This document shows positions 30,600 through 42,257 of a stretch of 64,000 nucleotides of DNA, piece by piece. The notes under the pieces are model-generated. The model saw only the letters and a program-made list of their open reading frames with translations, was not told the origin of the DNA and did no database searches. The translations under genes were made by a program, and so were the position numbers. Location of the stretch: contig OX123185.2 in the NCBI GenBank assembly GCA_944739405.2, forward strand, positions 9,235,840-9,299,839, read 5' to 3'. This stretch comes from Euclidia mi (Eukaryota; Arthropoda; Insecta; Lepidoptera; Erebidae). Numbering within the stretch: the first letter of the stretch is position 1; each line of letters starts with the position of its first letter.

Positions 30600-31190
30600 T
30601 GTTACTTTTTTTGGTGTCGTGGGTCTGGTGGTGGTGATGGAAAATCCTCATGGAGTCCCTCCACCCTGGGGGAAGGGCGAAGGAGACTGTCAGACTCTTA
30701 CTGACTAAAAACCAACTCGTGTTCCTCATGTATCCGTGTGTCGGAGAGGAGAGGTCGGGTATCGCCGAAGTATTCGTCGCTACCCCCCGGCGGGTATTGG
30801 CCCGCCAGATGGTCAGTCGGGCTCCTAAAAAAACCCCCTTGGCGGCGGATGAAGGTGTTGGGCTCCGCTGCCAAAACACCCAGCGGCCGTAGAAGATAGG
30901 GAGGACGGCAACCTGGCAACACTGCATCTCCTCTTCCTCTGCGGCCCCACCGCGACGCAACAATGGTGCGCCCCTATTTGGTCGCGGGAGATAGGGTGCG
31001 CGGCAACGCAATACCGACACGCCTCTTCTCCCGCGACCGTGGGAGGAGAGGCGTGTCGGTATTGCGTTGAACTGTCCCCTGCACCCACATTGGATGCATC
31101 CTGCGCGGGCCCCCTCCAAGCCCACGCGGAGCGTCCACTCCCGGGATCTCTCTTAGCTACACCGCGGGTGTCCAAGCCACGGTTACTAAG
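30600..31190. repeat. GC-rich repeat block, probably LINE-derived, with hairpin
   Basis: A sharply bounded GC-rich block in AT-rich DNA. Overlapping frames on both strands show no protein family. Phrases such as ACTGTCAGACTCTTACTGAC recall untranslated parts of lepidopteran LINEs. A strong hairpin lies at 31,004-31,069 (arms starting CAACGCAATACCGACACGCC). Confidence 0.35.
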
Positions 31191-31240
31191 CCCCCCCCCC
31201 CACCACAACAAGGTGGATATCCCACGCGGGGGATCACATA

Positions 31241-31735
31241 TGAAGGGTCCACTGCAATAATGATGAATGTCCAAAAAAATTCCAACTCTAAGTTCGAGCG
31301 GCATTCGGTCACTTAACATATGTAATTAATAACCTCGTTTACAAACTTAGCAACATCGCTTACAGTCCCGAGAAAATTTAGTTTTTAATATTTGGCTACA
31401 TGGCTAGAACGCTGAAAGTCACAGGCGTTCACGGCTACAATGATCAATGTTCAGGACATCTATCATTATTGAATGTGAGCATAGTGGGGACAATGATCGT
31501 TATTGTTCTTAATTTTTATAACTTACCTCAGATTATTTAATTTTTAATTAGTTTAAGTTACCTTTGAATGATTATTTGCCAAAGAATGAATATTATAATA
31601 TAATTTCAGTTATAGGACATATTTAGGTATCTTATCTCTAACTCTGAGTTTTTTTTAACCGTCTATAAACTTGAAACCGTATTATCTCGGAACAATAAAC
31701 AAAGGACATTCATCATTATTGCAGTGGACCCTTCA
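31241..31735. mobile_element. TA-flanked MITE, 495 bp
   Basis: Inverted ends TGAAGGGTCCACTGCAATAA... match over 32 bp. A TA lies on each side (31,239-31,240 and 31,736-31,737). No transposase. A TA duplication fits the Tc1/mariner superfamily. Confidence 0.75.
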
Positions 31736-32174
31736 TATGCTACCTTGTGTAGCTATAGCCAATACTCTCACAAGCGAAGTCTAGGTTAAATTCTAGTCTT
31801 TATTGTACTAAATAGATTTGCATTAATTCAAAACATTATCATACTTTACGTGGCTGCTAAACCTAGGGATAAAATTTTCATATTCATAAAGTATGACGAT
31901 ATCGTTTATGAGATAAGTTTAAAAATCTCAGTGTAGCCAAGTTGTTCGTTCGTTACTTGTTAAGTTTACGGTGCTAGACTGTCTCGCTCACTATTACTTT
32001 ATACTTTGAAACTTTATCGTTAATCTTCTGTATTGTATGATGGATATGTTGCAGTGTCGTTGAAAGATTGATGATATTTTTGTACTTTATACAACTTCGC
32101 ATTATAAGTCGCTGAGCCAAATAGCTGCCGTTTCAAACTGCGTCGAGTGTGATAAGCATGAAGTTCATCATGCT

Positions 32175-32530
32175 TCTAGTGTCATCCCAGTTTCAGCCCA
32201 GGGTTCGCTTACTAGTCTAATCGGATTTGACAGAATATTTGCTTTTCCACAAAGTGACTGCCGTCTAACCTCCGCTACCCTAAGGGATAGCAATATTCCA
32301 TGGTTAAAATTAGTGTCAGTTTTTAGAAGTAAGTACTGACTCCCGACGACTATCAAAGATCTTCATGACAGCCGGAACCAACTGCTTAAGGAGCTCTCCG
32401 AGACACGGTGCAAGCAATAATTAACAATTCCACATTACTCCGAAAAGACAGCGATGTGTGCGGTGAATTCAAACCCGATACCCTCTGCATGGCAGTCGGT
32501 AGGTATTACCACCAGGCTATCGCTGCCTCT
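32175..32530 (-). repeat. tRNA-derived SINE, family 4
   Basis: The minus-strand head GCAGCGATAGCCTGGTGGTA has a box-B-like GGTTTGAATTC, and the body ends CGAACCCTGGGCTGAAACTG. It is a decayed copy. Confidence 0.6.
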
Positions 32531-32654
32531 TCTGAAGGTAGCGAGCCGCTATGAATATGACGGTATTATCCTTCGGATATTGCAGGTGTCTATGGAGGCG
32601 GTGATCACTTACCATCTAGTTCCCCTTTTGCTCGTATGTTCCTAGGTAATAGTA

Positions 32655-32790
32655 AAAGAGAAGGTCTAAAGGAGAGTGGGCAGCCAAGTAAAAAATGGAT
32701 GGACTATGTGAGGATGGATACGAAAGAGGAAGGGGTAAATGTATGGATGTCAAGCGACAAAGCAGTATGGAGGTGAAGAATATACTGCGC
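32655..32790 (+). pseudogene. RTE LINE C-terminal remnant
   Basis: A plus frame reads QPSKKWMDYVRMDTKEEGVN and then KAVWR, the GRPxKRWxDxVxxDM pattern at the C-terminus of RTE-clade LINE proteins. Nothing else of the element is readable here. Confidence 0.5.
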
Positions 32791-33067
32791 CGCCCTAAAT
32801 AAATTGGGACCTGGACAGAGGGAAGGGCCACGGTTGCAGAGCAGTAGTCGTAAATAACGCGGTATAACCGCGGGCTCAGTTAGTACTTTTATAAAAAATA
32901 AATTCTTAATCGTTTTACTCAGCAAAAGCAAACAAGGTTCTCAGTAAAACGAAGTGCAATGCAATCTGTGCAACAGACAGCCAAGGTAGACCAGGCATTA
33001 TAAACAGGCTTTCTTTAATTCTCACTTATATTATTTAGGATCGTAATGGAACCAAAATAATAGCACT

Positions 33068-33310
33068 ATGGAGCACTAGTTTAAGCGACCGCTTTTAAAA
33101 CTGCGTCAATTATTCTGATTTCGGTCCCCATACCTTGCTTTTTCTGTCTTTATTTTTTGTTTAAAAGGAAAACTGCCGAACTAGGAATAAATCCTATGCC
33201 TCGGGAGACTTGACACACATTCAACCAACGGACACAAAGAACACCCAGACCCGGAACAAAAATTTGTGGATCACACAAAGTTGTGACGTGTGGGAATTGA
33301 ACCTTGAATC
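33068..33310. repeat. Two opposed family-2 SINE fragments
   Basis: 33,068-33,130 is a plus-strand head piece (AAGCGACCGCTTTTAAAACTG). 33,175-33,310 is a minus-strand body (on the plus strand GACACAAAGAACACCCAGAC). They match the SINE at 4,331-4,567. Confidence 0.5.
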
Positions 33311-33479
33311 ATACTCTGTATGATGTATGGTTTTTGTTGTTTCGAATTTGAGTGTCCATTGGTTGAATGTTTCCACGCTACATAGGCTATATTCCAAGTG
33401 CAGAAGTGTGCTTAAAAATAAGAATGTAATTAAATCAATGTCATCTCTCATAAAACAAGCAGCTTAAAAAAAAATTACT

Positions 33480-34270
33480 ATACTAAAATATTCTGATTAT
33501 ATAAATCGTATTATACCTACATGGACACATTATTTACATAATTTTTTATTACTTATCATATTTGTACTGAAATATTCTCAGTCTATAATTTTTTATTTTT
33601 TTGAAATTTGATGCCGCCCGATATATAATACATTTTAAACTGCATTTAAATACAGTCGTTCTAAAATGTAAAATAAAGGTAATAAAGCTAGCATTGTCAA
33701 TGGTTTAAAAAGTTGTTATTATTGGTTCCCGTTCCATACGATAAACCATCACAGAGATATGACACAAAAAGTGATTTATTGCGCACGTCCTTGGTGATTT
33801 AAAATTTTAAACAGCTTGGTACTTTCAGTACACTTTTGTTGAGGAAATTTGTTTTTGTTTTGTGTATGTTTTTGTTGATATGGTGTGCGTTTAATAAACC
33901 GGATACACATTATATTACATTTAATTTTTAGTATGTCTGTATCATATGTATATTAGACAACTAGCAAACTGTTCAATGATTTTAAATATTGCATTAAGGC
34001 CAATAAGTTTCCTCTGATGTAGGTATAAGCTATATAATTCATTTTTGTGGATTTGGTTAGTAAACATCCATCCACAAACCGTTACGTTTATAAGAATTTG
34101 CTGTAGTAGAGGATGTATCATCCTCCTTAGAAATCTTTTGTATTTTCATGGTACCTACTGTTTTTTACGCTGAAATAAAACAAGAACATCTATTGTGACA
34201 GAAATAAGTCTGGAGTCTTCTGTACGTACGGCTAGATACGTGCTTACTAAATTTGATTACTTTTATAAAT
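33480..34270. other. AT-rich stretch, nothing recognised
   Basis: No supported feature. Confidence 0.3.
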
Positions 34271-34279
34271 GTAATCACT

Positions 34280-34620
34280 GGGATTACATTTATTTCAGCT
34301 ATCAAACTGAGTTTAGCTAAGTCTTCGAAGCAGTGATAACCCATTGGAATCAAACCCACAGCATGCACCACAAACTTAGCGAAGTTAAGTGTATTATGTT
34401 TTATTATCATCGCTTGCCAGTCAGTGAAGGTAACAATCGTGAGGAAACCTGCATGTCTGAGAGTTCTCCATAATGTTTCAAAAATACTTGTGATGTCTGT
34501 CAATCCGCACTTATCCAGCATGGTGAACTAACGCCTAACCCTGTGAAGAGACCTGTGCCCTACTGTGAGCACAGGTCTCTTCACAGTGTATAAGCAAGGC
34601 TGATGACGATGGAATCTTCT
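34280..34620 (+). repeat. Decayed SINE, family 1, with internal hairpin
   Basis: GAGGAAACCTGCATGTCTGA and GAGTTCTCCATAATGTTTC match family 1. A 17-bp stem (TGTGAAGAGACCTGTGC, 34,542-34,558 with 34,569-34,585) replaces the usual end, and a GATGACGATGG tail follows. Confidence 0.55.
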
Positions 34621-35440
34621 ACATAATTTTGGTGTCACATTGAGACGTAACAACTAAGACGATTTCTTTGCCAAATTTATTCGAAATTTAGCTTGACGTG
34701 TTTAAGACGTTTTTTTTCTTTTATCATTCCGTAAAAGAGAGCAATATACTTATTTGTGTTTAGTCAGTACAGAAAGAATTAATGGCTCCTTTACTTGTCT
34801 TGACTGCAGCTGATTTCGAGCTTAGGTACTTAAAAAAACCTTTCGCGATTCATTGCTGAAAATGGGCATCATATTTGCGTCACAATACATTTTTCAGTCA
34901 AGAGGAGGGCCATCTAGGCCACCTACGCTTTATTGTCGAGTTTTTTCGTCGTTTCCCAAAGATACTACTGGCTTCGTGTATTTTCCATACTCCTCTTTTA
35001 CGACACTTACGGAGCGGGTTAGTAACACTTTATATTCTTAACAAATCACGCACACTGACACTTTTACAGTATGCGATGAACAAGTACACTCTATACGAAT
35101 TGCCTTATTGTATTCAGGAAACAAATACATTCATCACGAATACATTTTTTATTTCAGCTAAAAACAAAATTGTGAAAACTGAGTATTATTTATTATATTT
35201 ATAGGTATTATCGTGAATCATTGTACCCGTTACTTGTTAAAATTTATCGTTGGTCGTCAGCAGGTGGGTTCCGCTGAGAGCCGTACTTGTTTCACAATTT
35301 AATTAACTTCGGCAATATCATTTTGTCATAATTTAGTACTAATGAATAATATGGTATGCTACTTTGCATTCTCAGGGAAAATCTACCCATTTCTGTCCAA
35401 ATTGGTGAAACCGTACCTAAGTTTAAAATTTGGAAAACGT
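34621..35440. other. Nothing recognised
   Basis: Two overlapping plus frames (34,853-35,204) have no resemblance to a known family. I do not support them as genes. Confidence 0.3.
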
Positions 35441-35444
35441 TTTA

Positions 35445-35680
35445 CCATTAGGTAGCGATAACCTTGTGGAAGGAGTGACAGACTACTACGCTGAGAGTCT
35501 CGAGTTCCAATTCACGGTGTGAATCGCTGACTTTTCTAAGTAATATGACTATTGAATTGTTTATTATCGATTGCTTTTCCACAACCTGCATGTATTAGAG
35601 TTCCTCGTGATGTTTCGGCAGTCATACGAATATTTAGGGCCCGTAGCAATCATGGTCTTATGGAATCGAATACTGAATGG
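35445..35680 (+). repeat. Decayed SINE, family 1/4
   Basis: A tRNA-like head (GGTAGCGATAACCTTGTGGA) is followed by GATGTTTCGGCAGTC and TCATGGTCTTATGGAATCG. Confidence 0.45.
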
Positions 35681-36526
35681 ATTGGTTTGCTAGTGCGTTG
35701 TAGATATATTTGACTGTCGTGATCGGGAACAGGCTTTTGTCTCTCTTTTCAACCGAGGGACGAGACATTCAATCATCCATGTGTTATACATAAAACCTTC
35801 TGCTTAAATTGTGGTGCAAATAGTATCAAAGTCTGTTCAGTAGTTTTGATAGACGGACGCGGCAAATACTTTGTTTAAATTTTATAAATATTTTGTCAGA
35901 ATTGCATCATCAATTTGGAAGCAGCAAGAAAAGCTAATACGAAACAAACCCAACAATGTATCGTTATTTTCGCGAACACACGGTCCTGTAAAAAGCGTAC
36001 CAGTGGGATGGCTTCATGCAATAATTCAGTGTAAATTGCTCGTTGGTGTGTAGTACATTACTGCGCGACATCCAGTGACGGGCTCTGCTATTGTTTGACT
36101 CACGGTTCGAATGAGCGACCAATTGTGCATTTCGGTTATCCTTTTGTACGTACGACGTATTTTAAAATAATTTGAGTATGCTACGAAGGGTTAACTTTCA
36201 TTTTAGTGACTTGTGACGGTATTGAAATTAGGTTTTCGTTGCGGGTTTCTATAGCTTAACTTAGGTCGGGACTTAACGAGTGTCAGAACATTGTCTTCAA
36301 TGGTCACTGCTGCTGGACGTGGCCACACAGAGGATACAGACTGTATCATATGTGTAGCCAGGCTCATACAGTAGTGAGAATAGTAGAGTATAGGATGAGA
36401 CGAGTCCTAAAAGAAGGTAGCGGATCCCGGATTCAAAGGCGAGCCACTTGGTTCGCAACTGCTTCTACTCTTCCTAGCTTTGCCTCAGTTTGATAATTAT
36501 AGTATGATAATGCTTATCTTAATATA
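35681..36526. other. Nothing recognised
   Basis: No supported feature. Confidence 0.3.
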
Positions 36527-36723
36527 TAAAATCCTTGCGTTACTGACTGACTGACAGACAAGCTACAGCCAAAACTATTTGGCGTAGGCAGCTCAAATTT
36601 GGCATGTGTGTTCCTTGGGGACCGTAAGGGTGCACTAAGAAGGGATTTCCCGAAATTCCCACGGGATCGGCCAAAAAGGGTAAATTAAAAAAAAATGCAG
36701 GCGTAGCTGCTGGCGTCCTCTAG
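36527..36723 (+). mobile_element. Lep1-like Helitron, copy 2
   Basis: Same ends and body as 29,535-29,739, A before and T after. Confidence 0.8.
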
Positions 36724-36786
36724 TAAAATATAATATTTGAAGTACTTTATAAGATTTTTTGTTCGGACTATTATCTGTATACTAAA

Positions 36787-36960
36787 AAAAATCTTGACGC
36801 ACAGCCAAAACTATTGGTGCAAGAAGCTGAAGCTTAGCATGTATGTTCCTTGAGGACCGTATGGGTGACTAAGAAGAGATTTCCTGAAATTGCCACGGGC
36901 ATCGGGCAGAAACGGTTAAATTAAAAAGATATGCAGATGTAGCTGCGGGCCTCCTCGACT
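36787..36960 (+). mobile_element. Lep1-like Helitron, decayed copy
   Basis: The body (ATGTATGTTCCTTGAGGACC) is recognisable. The ends have diverged (CTCCTCGACT instead of the CTCTAG end). Confidence 0.55.
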
Positions 36961-37255
36961 ATGTCGATAAAAATCATAGCTTGCTTATAACATAACATAA
37001 TTATGAAAAGGCCATCGGAAGCATGCATTACATTTTAAAGCAAGTTGAAAGGTCGGATTCATATCGGTGCTAGTGGACGGGGATTAAGTCCGTAAACTAT
37101 CGATCGCAAGTCTGATGACTTGTCCGATTGGGGCGCGGCTGCAGAATACAATTGTATTCTGAGCACGTCAGTTATTTGGAGATATTTGTATGTCAGTTTA
37201 GTTGGTGCTGTTTTGTACCCTATTACTATTATAAACGAGTACGTTAGCATGGGCA

Positions 37256-38844
37256 TTGCATTGCAAATATATTGACACCAATGACATACTGAAGGTATTC
37301 AAGACGCTCAATAATAAAAAATCTGTTGACTTATGGGGCATTTCTGTTAAACTTGTTCAACAAATTATTTCTAGCTTAGCTCCATATTTAGCTGCAATAT
37401 TCAACAGATGCGTAGATACAGGAGTATTTCCTGATCTAATGAAACACGGTAAAGTAATACCATTATTCAAAAAGGGATCAAAGAGCGACCCTAGTAATTT
37501 TCGGCCAATTTCTACCTTGCCTGCTATTAGTAAAATTTTTGAAAAGATTATTTTGCATCAATTAAAGAGCCACTTTCACACTAATAATTTATTCCACAGT
37601 GAACAGTATGGCTTTACTAAGGGTCGCTCCACCGTTGTTGCCGGTGTAACTTTGTTAAAGCATATTTTTAATGCTTGGGAAAACTCGAAGGATGCCATTG
37701 GTGTTTTTTGTGACCTATCAAAGGCCTTTGACTGTGTGGAACATAATACACTTTTACTTAAATTGAAACTTTATGGTATTAGAGATACCGCACTCAATCT
37801 TGTTGCCAGCTACCTTAGTGATAGAATTCAGTATGTATATGTTAATGGGAGTAGGTCTCTAGGTTTGCCAGTAGGAATGGGCGTTCCACAGGGCTCTATT
37901 CTTGGTCCATTTCTTTTTTTAATATATATTAATGATTTGCCGTTCTTTGTACAAAATTTATGTCATATTGTTTTATTTGCCGACGATACGTCAATAATTT
38001 TGATCGTAATTTAAGTAACTTTGATACCGTCAATAACACTCTTGCACAAGTATTAGATTGGTTTTCGACAAATAATTTGTTACTCAACTCTAGCAAAACC
38101 AAATGTGTTAAATTCTCTTTGCCTAATGTGAAAAGTGTACCTACTAATATAATTTTAAATAAGGAAACAATTGAACTAGTCGAATCAACCGTATTCTTAG
38201 GTGTAACTTTAGATTGTAAGCTTCCGTGGAAGAAGAAGAAAGTTTTACTGCGAGACAGGATATTTGGGCGTCCCAAATATCCTGTCTCGCAGTAAAACTT
38301 AGTTCTGCAGCGTTTGCAGTTAGGAAAGTTAGGGAATTCACAGATATAGATACTGCTAGACTAGTTTACTTTAGTTATTTTCACAGCGTAATGTCTTACG
38401 GAATAATGTTATGGGGTACAGCTGCTGATATACAGACTATTTTTCATTCAAAAAAGGTGGCCCTCTTTTACGTGCAATTTATAAGTTAGGTGCTAGAGAT
38501 TCTTTACGTGATACATTTAAAGAAGTAGATATATTGACAGTTGCATCGCAATATATATATGCTAACTTAATGTACATTAAGAAAACTTAATTCTATACTG
38601 CAAAAATAGTGATTTGCACAAAGTGAACACAAGGAATAAGCATAAACTGGTGGGAAATAACTACCGTCTACATAAAGTTCAGAACTCATTTGCGGTAATT
38701 GGTATACGATATTTCAACAAATTACCTCTTGAAATAATGAATTTATCCATGCACAAATACAAACGGACAATTAGGAACTTTCTTTTACAAAGGGGTTATT
38801 ACACTGTTAAGGATTTTTTAAGTGATAAGACACCGTGGGGATAG
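37256..38844 (+). pseudogene. Jockey/CR1-like LINE ORF2, 3' part, broken
   Basis: The first frame (37,256-38,014) holds most of an RT: KVIPLFKKGSKSDPSNFRPI, GFTKGRSTV, the catalytic-type DLSKAFDCVEH, GVPQGSILGPFLF and FADDTS. The frame shifts near 37,995 and continues through DWFSTNNLLLNSSKTKCVKF and FLGVTLDCKLPW. A 57-bp inverted repeat at 38,242-38,298 breaks it. The thumb/C-terminal region continues in other frames (AVRKVREFTDIDTARLVYF; KLGARDSLRDTFKEVDILTV) and ends at KDFLSDKTPWG, the usual C-terminus of such LINEs. Five-prime truncated; the endonuclease is absent. The FADD box and all RT blocks up to it are intact. Confidence 0.85.
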
Positions 38845-39737
38845 GCTTAGGCGTGTTTAACTCACGATTATTTTATTTTCTGACCGTTTAATATAATTGT
38901 TATATAAATCTGTCAAATTCTAGTCTTGATAAGTGACATGTTAAGTGGAAGTGCCTCGTGAACACATGATTTTTGCAGGATTTGGATAATTTTATGATTT
39001 GTTGAATGTAGTTTAACATTATTTATTCCTGTTCTTATCGTTGTTCACTTGTCATCTTCACAAAATTCTTTCTACATTTGCATTCTTTCACGCGTTCTAC
39101 TAACTTATGTTAATAATAACGATCTGGAAAATGGCGGTAATTGGCGGTCATGGTCAGTATACCAATAGATTGTTTCTTACTGCCGGTTCGTATACCGTTG
39201 TCGTCATGCTCACTAAAATGTCATTTCTTGTGGTGGCGTCGTGTGTCGGGTCATCCCTGTCCCTCTAATATGGCGAGAGGGATGGTGGCTGGCACATGCG
39301 TCATACTCGTGAACGGATGCTACTTGCGATGACTGGTCGATGATGGTCTTGCGGGCTGGTATTAGATTTTAATATTTAACTGCATCTTTTCCATCGTGGG
39401 TCTGATCACTTTCGCGAATTGCCTGCATTATTAGGTATATAATGTAAGTGGATGCTCCTGTTTCACCATGTCTATTCTGAGGAGGCTAACCAAATGAACA
39501 TCAAAAGTATTATGCTTGAGTATTATTATGTACAGTAAATATATACAAGTGATATAGAAGGTGTAACAGTTGCAGCACCTTACAAAATGCAAATTATGTG
39601 TATTATGCAAAACCTGGCGATGAAAAAGAGTGACCGTGAGTTTTATTGCCCGTTCTTTCTCATGGTTCTACCTATTGCTTTGCGAACGTGGCAGTAAATG
39701 TAAATGTAGTCTTTAAGTAATTATTTTATAAATTTAC
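38845..39737. other. Probable LINE 3' untranslated region
   Basis: Follows the LINE stop. It shares GCGTCATACTCGTGAACGG with 52,390-52,430, where another LINE-like tail begins. A minus-strand Helitron then interrupts, and a typical LINE tail (GATTTTGAATTTGAATTTGG) follows at 39,940-40,008. Confidence 0.4.
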
Positions 39738-39934
39738 TAGAGGACGCCAGCAGCTACGCCTGCATTTTTTTTTAATTTACCCGTTTTGACCGATCCACCC
39801 TTCCATCCATTCTTAGTGCACCCCTACGGTCCCCAAGGAACATACATGCCAAATTTCAGCTTCCTGCGCCCAATAGTTTCGGCTGTAGCGTGTCTGTCAT
39901 TCAGTCAGTAACGCAAGGATTTTATATATTAAGA
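39738..39934 (-). mobile_element. Lep1-like Helitron, copy 3
   Basis: Reverse copy with the same ends. It separates the LINE 3' region from its likely AT-rich tail. Confidence 0.8.
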
Positions 39935-39939
39935 TTATT

Positions 39940-40008
39940 TTGACGTTCATAAGCATCACATTGTGACCCAAATGAATTAATGATTTTGAATTTGAATTTG
40001 GGTGGATG
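39940..40008 (+). repeat. LINE 3' tail
   Basis: CATAAGCATCACATTGTGAC then GAATTAATGATTTTGAATTT repeats. The same tail type is at 52,690-52,735 and 53,580-53,632. Confidence 0.5.
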
Positions 40009-40074
40009 TTTGTTACTCTTTCACGCAAAAGCTACGGAAGGAATGTTGATGGAACTTTAATTAATGTAACATGT

Positions 40075-40397
40075 CATCATCATCAGCCCTGTTTATAAAC
40101 TGTCCCACTACTGGGCACAGGCCTCTTCTCGCTATGAGAAGGGTAAGGCCATAGTCCAACACGCTGGCCTAGTGCTGGTTGGCAGACACATGTCACACAT
40201 GTCTTTCGAGAACATTATGGAGAACTCTCAGACATGCAGGTTTCCTCACGATGTATTCCTTCACCTATTAGTAAGCGATAATTAACATTTTAATACGCAC
40301 TTAACTCCGAAAAGTCATTGGTGCGTGCCGTGGATTCGAACCCGAGACCCTCTGCATAGCAGTCAGTCGATCTCTCCACTCAGCCATCGCTGCTGTG
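40075..40397 (-). repeat. tRNA-derived SINE, family 1, near full length
   Basis: The plus strand begins with CATCATCATCAGCCC (tail repeat) and ends at the tRNA-like head. On the minus strand the head is CAGCGATGGCTGAGTGGAGA with box B GGGTTCGAATCC. This is the best reference copy in the window. Confidence 0.8.
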
Positions 40398-40399
40398 TT

Positions 40400-41740
40400 T
40401 AGTTCACGTGAGGTAGACAGGGTTAATAGTAAAATTTCAGCAACCTCGCAGGACTAGACAGTTAACATCAAACAACAACAAAACAGTGTTAGGTTCACAG
40501 AAAGTGCAATCATAACAGATCAGAAATCACTTACTGTTAAACATAATAGTTATACATATTATGCTTACAAAAATAAACACATAATACTGCAGTATTAGTT
40601 ATTAATTTGACGTACTCATATGTAAATCATAAGTTTAATAGAGACCAGAGAAAATTCACGTTACGTTTTTGTATACAAACTCAGATTTAAATCACCAAAT
40701 CTGAAAGCTCGCATAGGTAAATCGAAGAAAAGAAAACACAATAAGGAAAACTATTCTCAAACCCCCAATCAAACAACCACGAAGATATCAAAACCTTTTA
40801 AAGTCGATAACTGAATCCAGCTGAGCAGAATTATCCCATCTGTAGTGTAAAGAAATAAAAGATGTGTTCATCAGTACTAATGCCTAATCTATTCAGGAAC
40901 AACTACACGTTTACATTGTACTCGCACCGGGAAACGACTGGCGAGCTTAGCCTAAGTGCCGTGGCACTACAAAGTATAAACATGCATTGTCATCACAATG
41001 TGTGGGGCCGCTACATGTAGTATCAAGCTCCAAAAACGTCTATCTGATTTACCTAAACGTTTTACGCCGTGTCCACGGAAGCATTCGAAGCACCGCATAA
41101 AAGACTGTAATAAATTCAATTGAACGACTGTCGCCTGCAGATATAACTCGCCCCGCGACTCCGCCCACTTTCTCCCGAGTCTCTTGCAACAGATTTCTTT
41201 AAAGAAGATTGCTAAAGGAACTTTAAAATGGTGGTATAAAACTTTACTTACCGTATTTCCCGTTTGCTAGCGGTAAATCTAACTAGGATGTGTCGGTGAC
41301 AGGATGTCTGCTGCCCACGATTTATTCTTAATAACTAAATACGGGGACGTTGCTTTATTATATTTTTTTTGTAAACTGTACCGATATTCGAGGGGGATGT
41401 AAATTGCAATGGATTTTTAAAGGGTCCTTTTTCTGGACTAAAATTGATTGCATTTTAACTACGATAGAATATTAGAACTTAGAGAAAATCTACCACTTTA
41501 CTCAAAGGGTAGATTGTGTTTAATTTTCTATTATAATGTGGACTGGAAGTCCCTCTGGCATTGCTATTGGTAGTATAAATATACTTTACGGTGACTTATT
41601 TTCTTAAATTCAATGTATGTCAAGCGCATTATTGTTTAAAAATTACTATTAGCTTTCTGCTCTGCATCACCATGGAAACTTTATGAGTGCTAACTCACTC
41701 ATTTATATTTTCTCTCTATTTGCCTCTAGCTAGCCCTCCT
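40400..41740. other. Nothing recognised
   Basis: Mixed-composition DNA without a protein-like frame. A GC-richer patch near 41,120-41,190 has no identifiable content. Confidence 0.3.
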
Positions 41741-41930
41741 CTAAGTATGAGAAGGGTGAGGCCATAGTCCATCTCGCTAGTCAAGTCCTTTCTACCACGC
41801 CAGACGTAACATGTCTTTCGAGGACATTGCGGCGAACTCTTAGCCATGCATGTATCCTCCCAATGCATATTTTCTTTCACCGTTTAGCGAGAGATAATTA
41901 ACAATTTAATAATGATAAAAACCGTACCTA
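41740..41930 (-). repeat. SINE family 1, partial
   Basis: GAGAAGGGTGAGGCCATAG and ACATGTCTTTCGAGGACATT match the family body. The head is missing. Confidence 0.6.
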
Positions 41931-41997
41931 TAGCCATTTTTAAGGACCGATAAATATGCTCGATCTGGCTCAGGCAAAACTTCACATGTATATTATT

Positions 41998-42257
41998 TTT
42001 TTTTATTTATAGTCTCACGCCTGTATCCCCGAAGGGGTAGGCAGAAGTGTAAATATTACACCCACATTTCGCCATGAATTTTTAGGTCCCACGTAATAGG
42101 GGGCGAGCCTATTGCCGTTACCGGGCACATCACCAGACTCCGGACTGCTACTGAGTATTCTGAAAAACCCAGTAACACTTTTGCCCAACCCGGGAATCGA
42201 ACCCGGGACCTCCGATCAGCAGTCGCATACGCTATCCACCGGACCACGTAGGCAGTC
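41998..42257 (-). repeat. tRNA-derived SINE, family 3, near full length
   Basis: On the minus strand the head GACTGCCTACGTGGTCCGGT and a perfect box B (GGGTTCGATTCCCGGG) are followed by GAGTCTGGTGATGTGCCCGG, and the end is CAGGCGTGAGACTATAAAT. It is tRNA-like but carries a long SINE body, so it is not a tRNA gene. Confidence 0.8.

Noticed and set aside
30589..31319. Overlapping frames of 70-180 codons on both strands
   Set aside because: They result from a GC-rich repeat with few stop codons, and no protein family is visible.
34853..35204. Two overlapping plus frames
   Set aside because: No family resemblance and composition like the surroundings.
42180..42257. tRNA gene
   Set aside because: The tRNA-like head has a good box B but runs into a long SINE body found elsewhere in the window. 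The same applies to all other tRNA-like sites.
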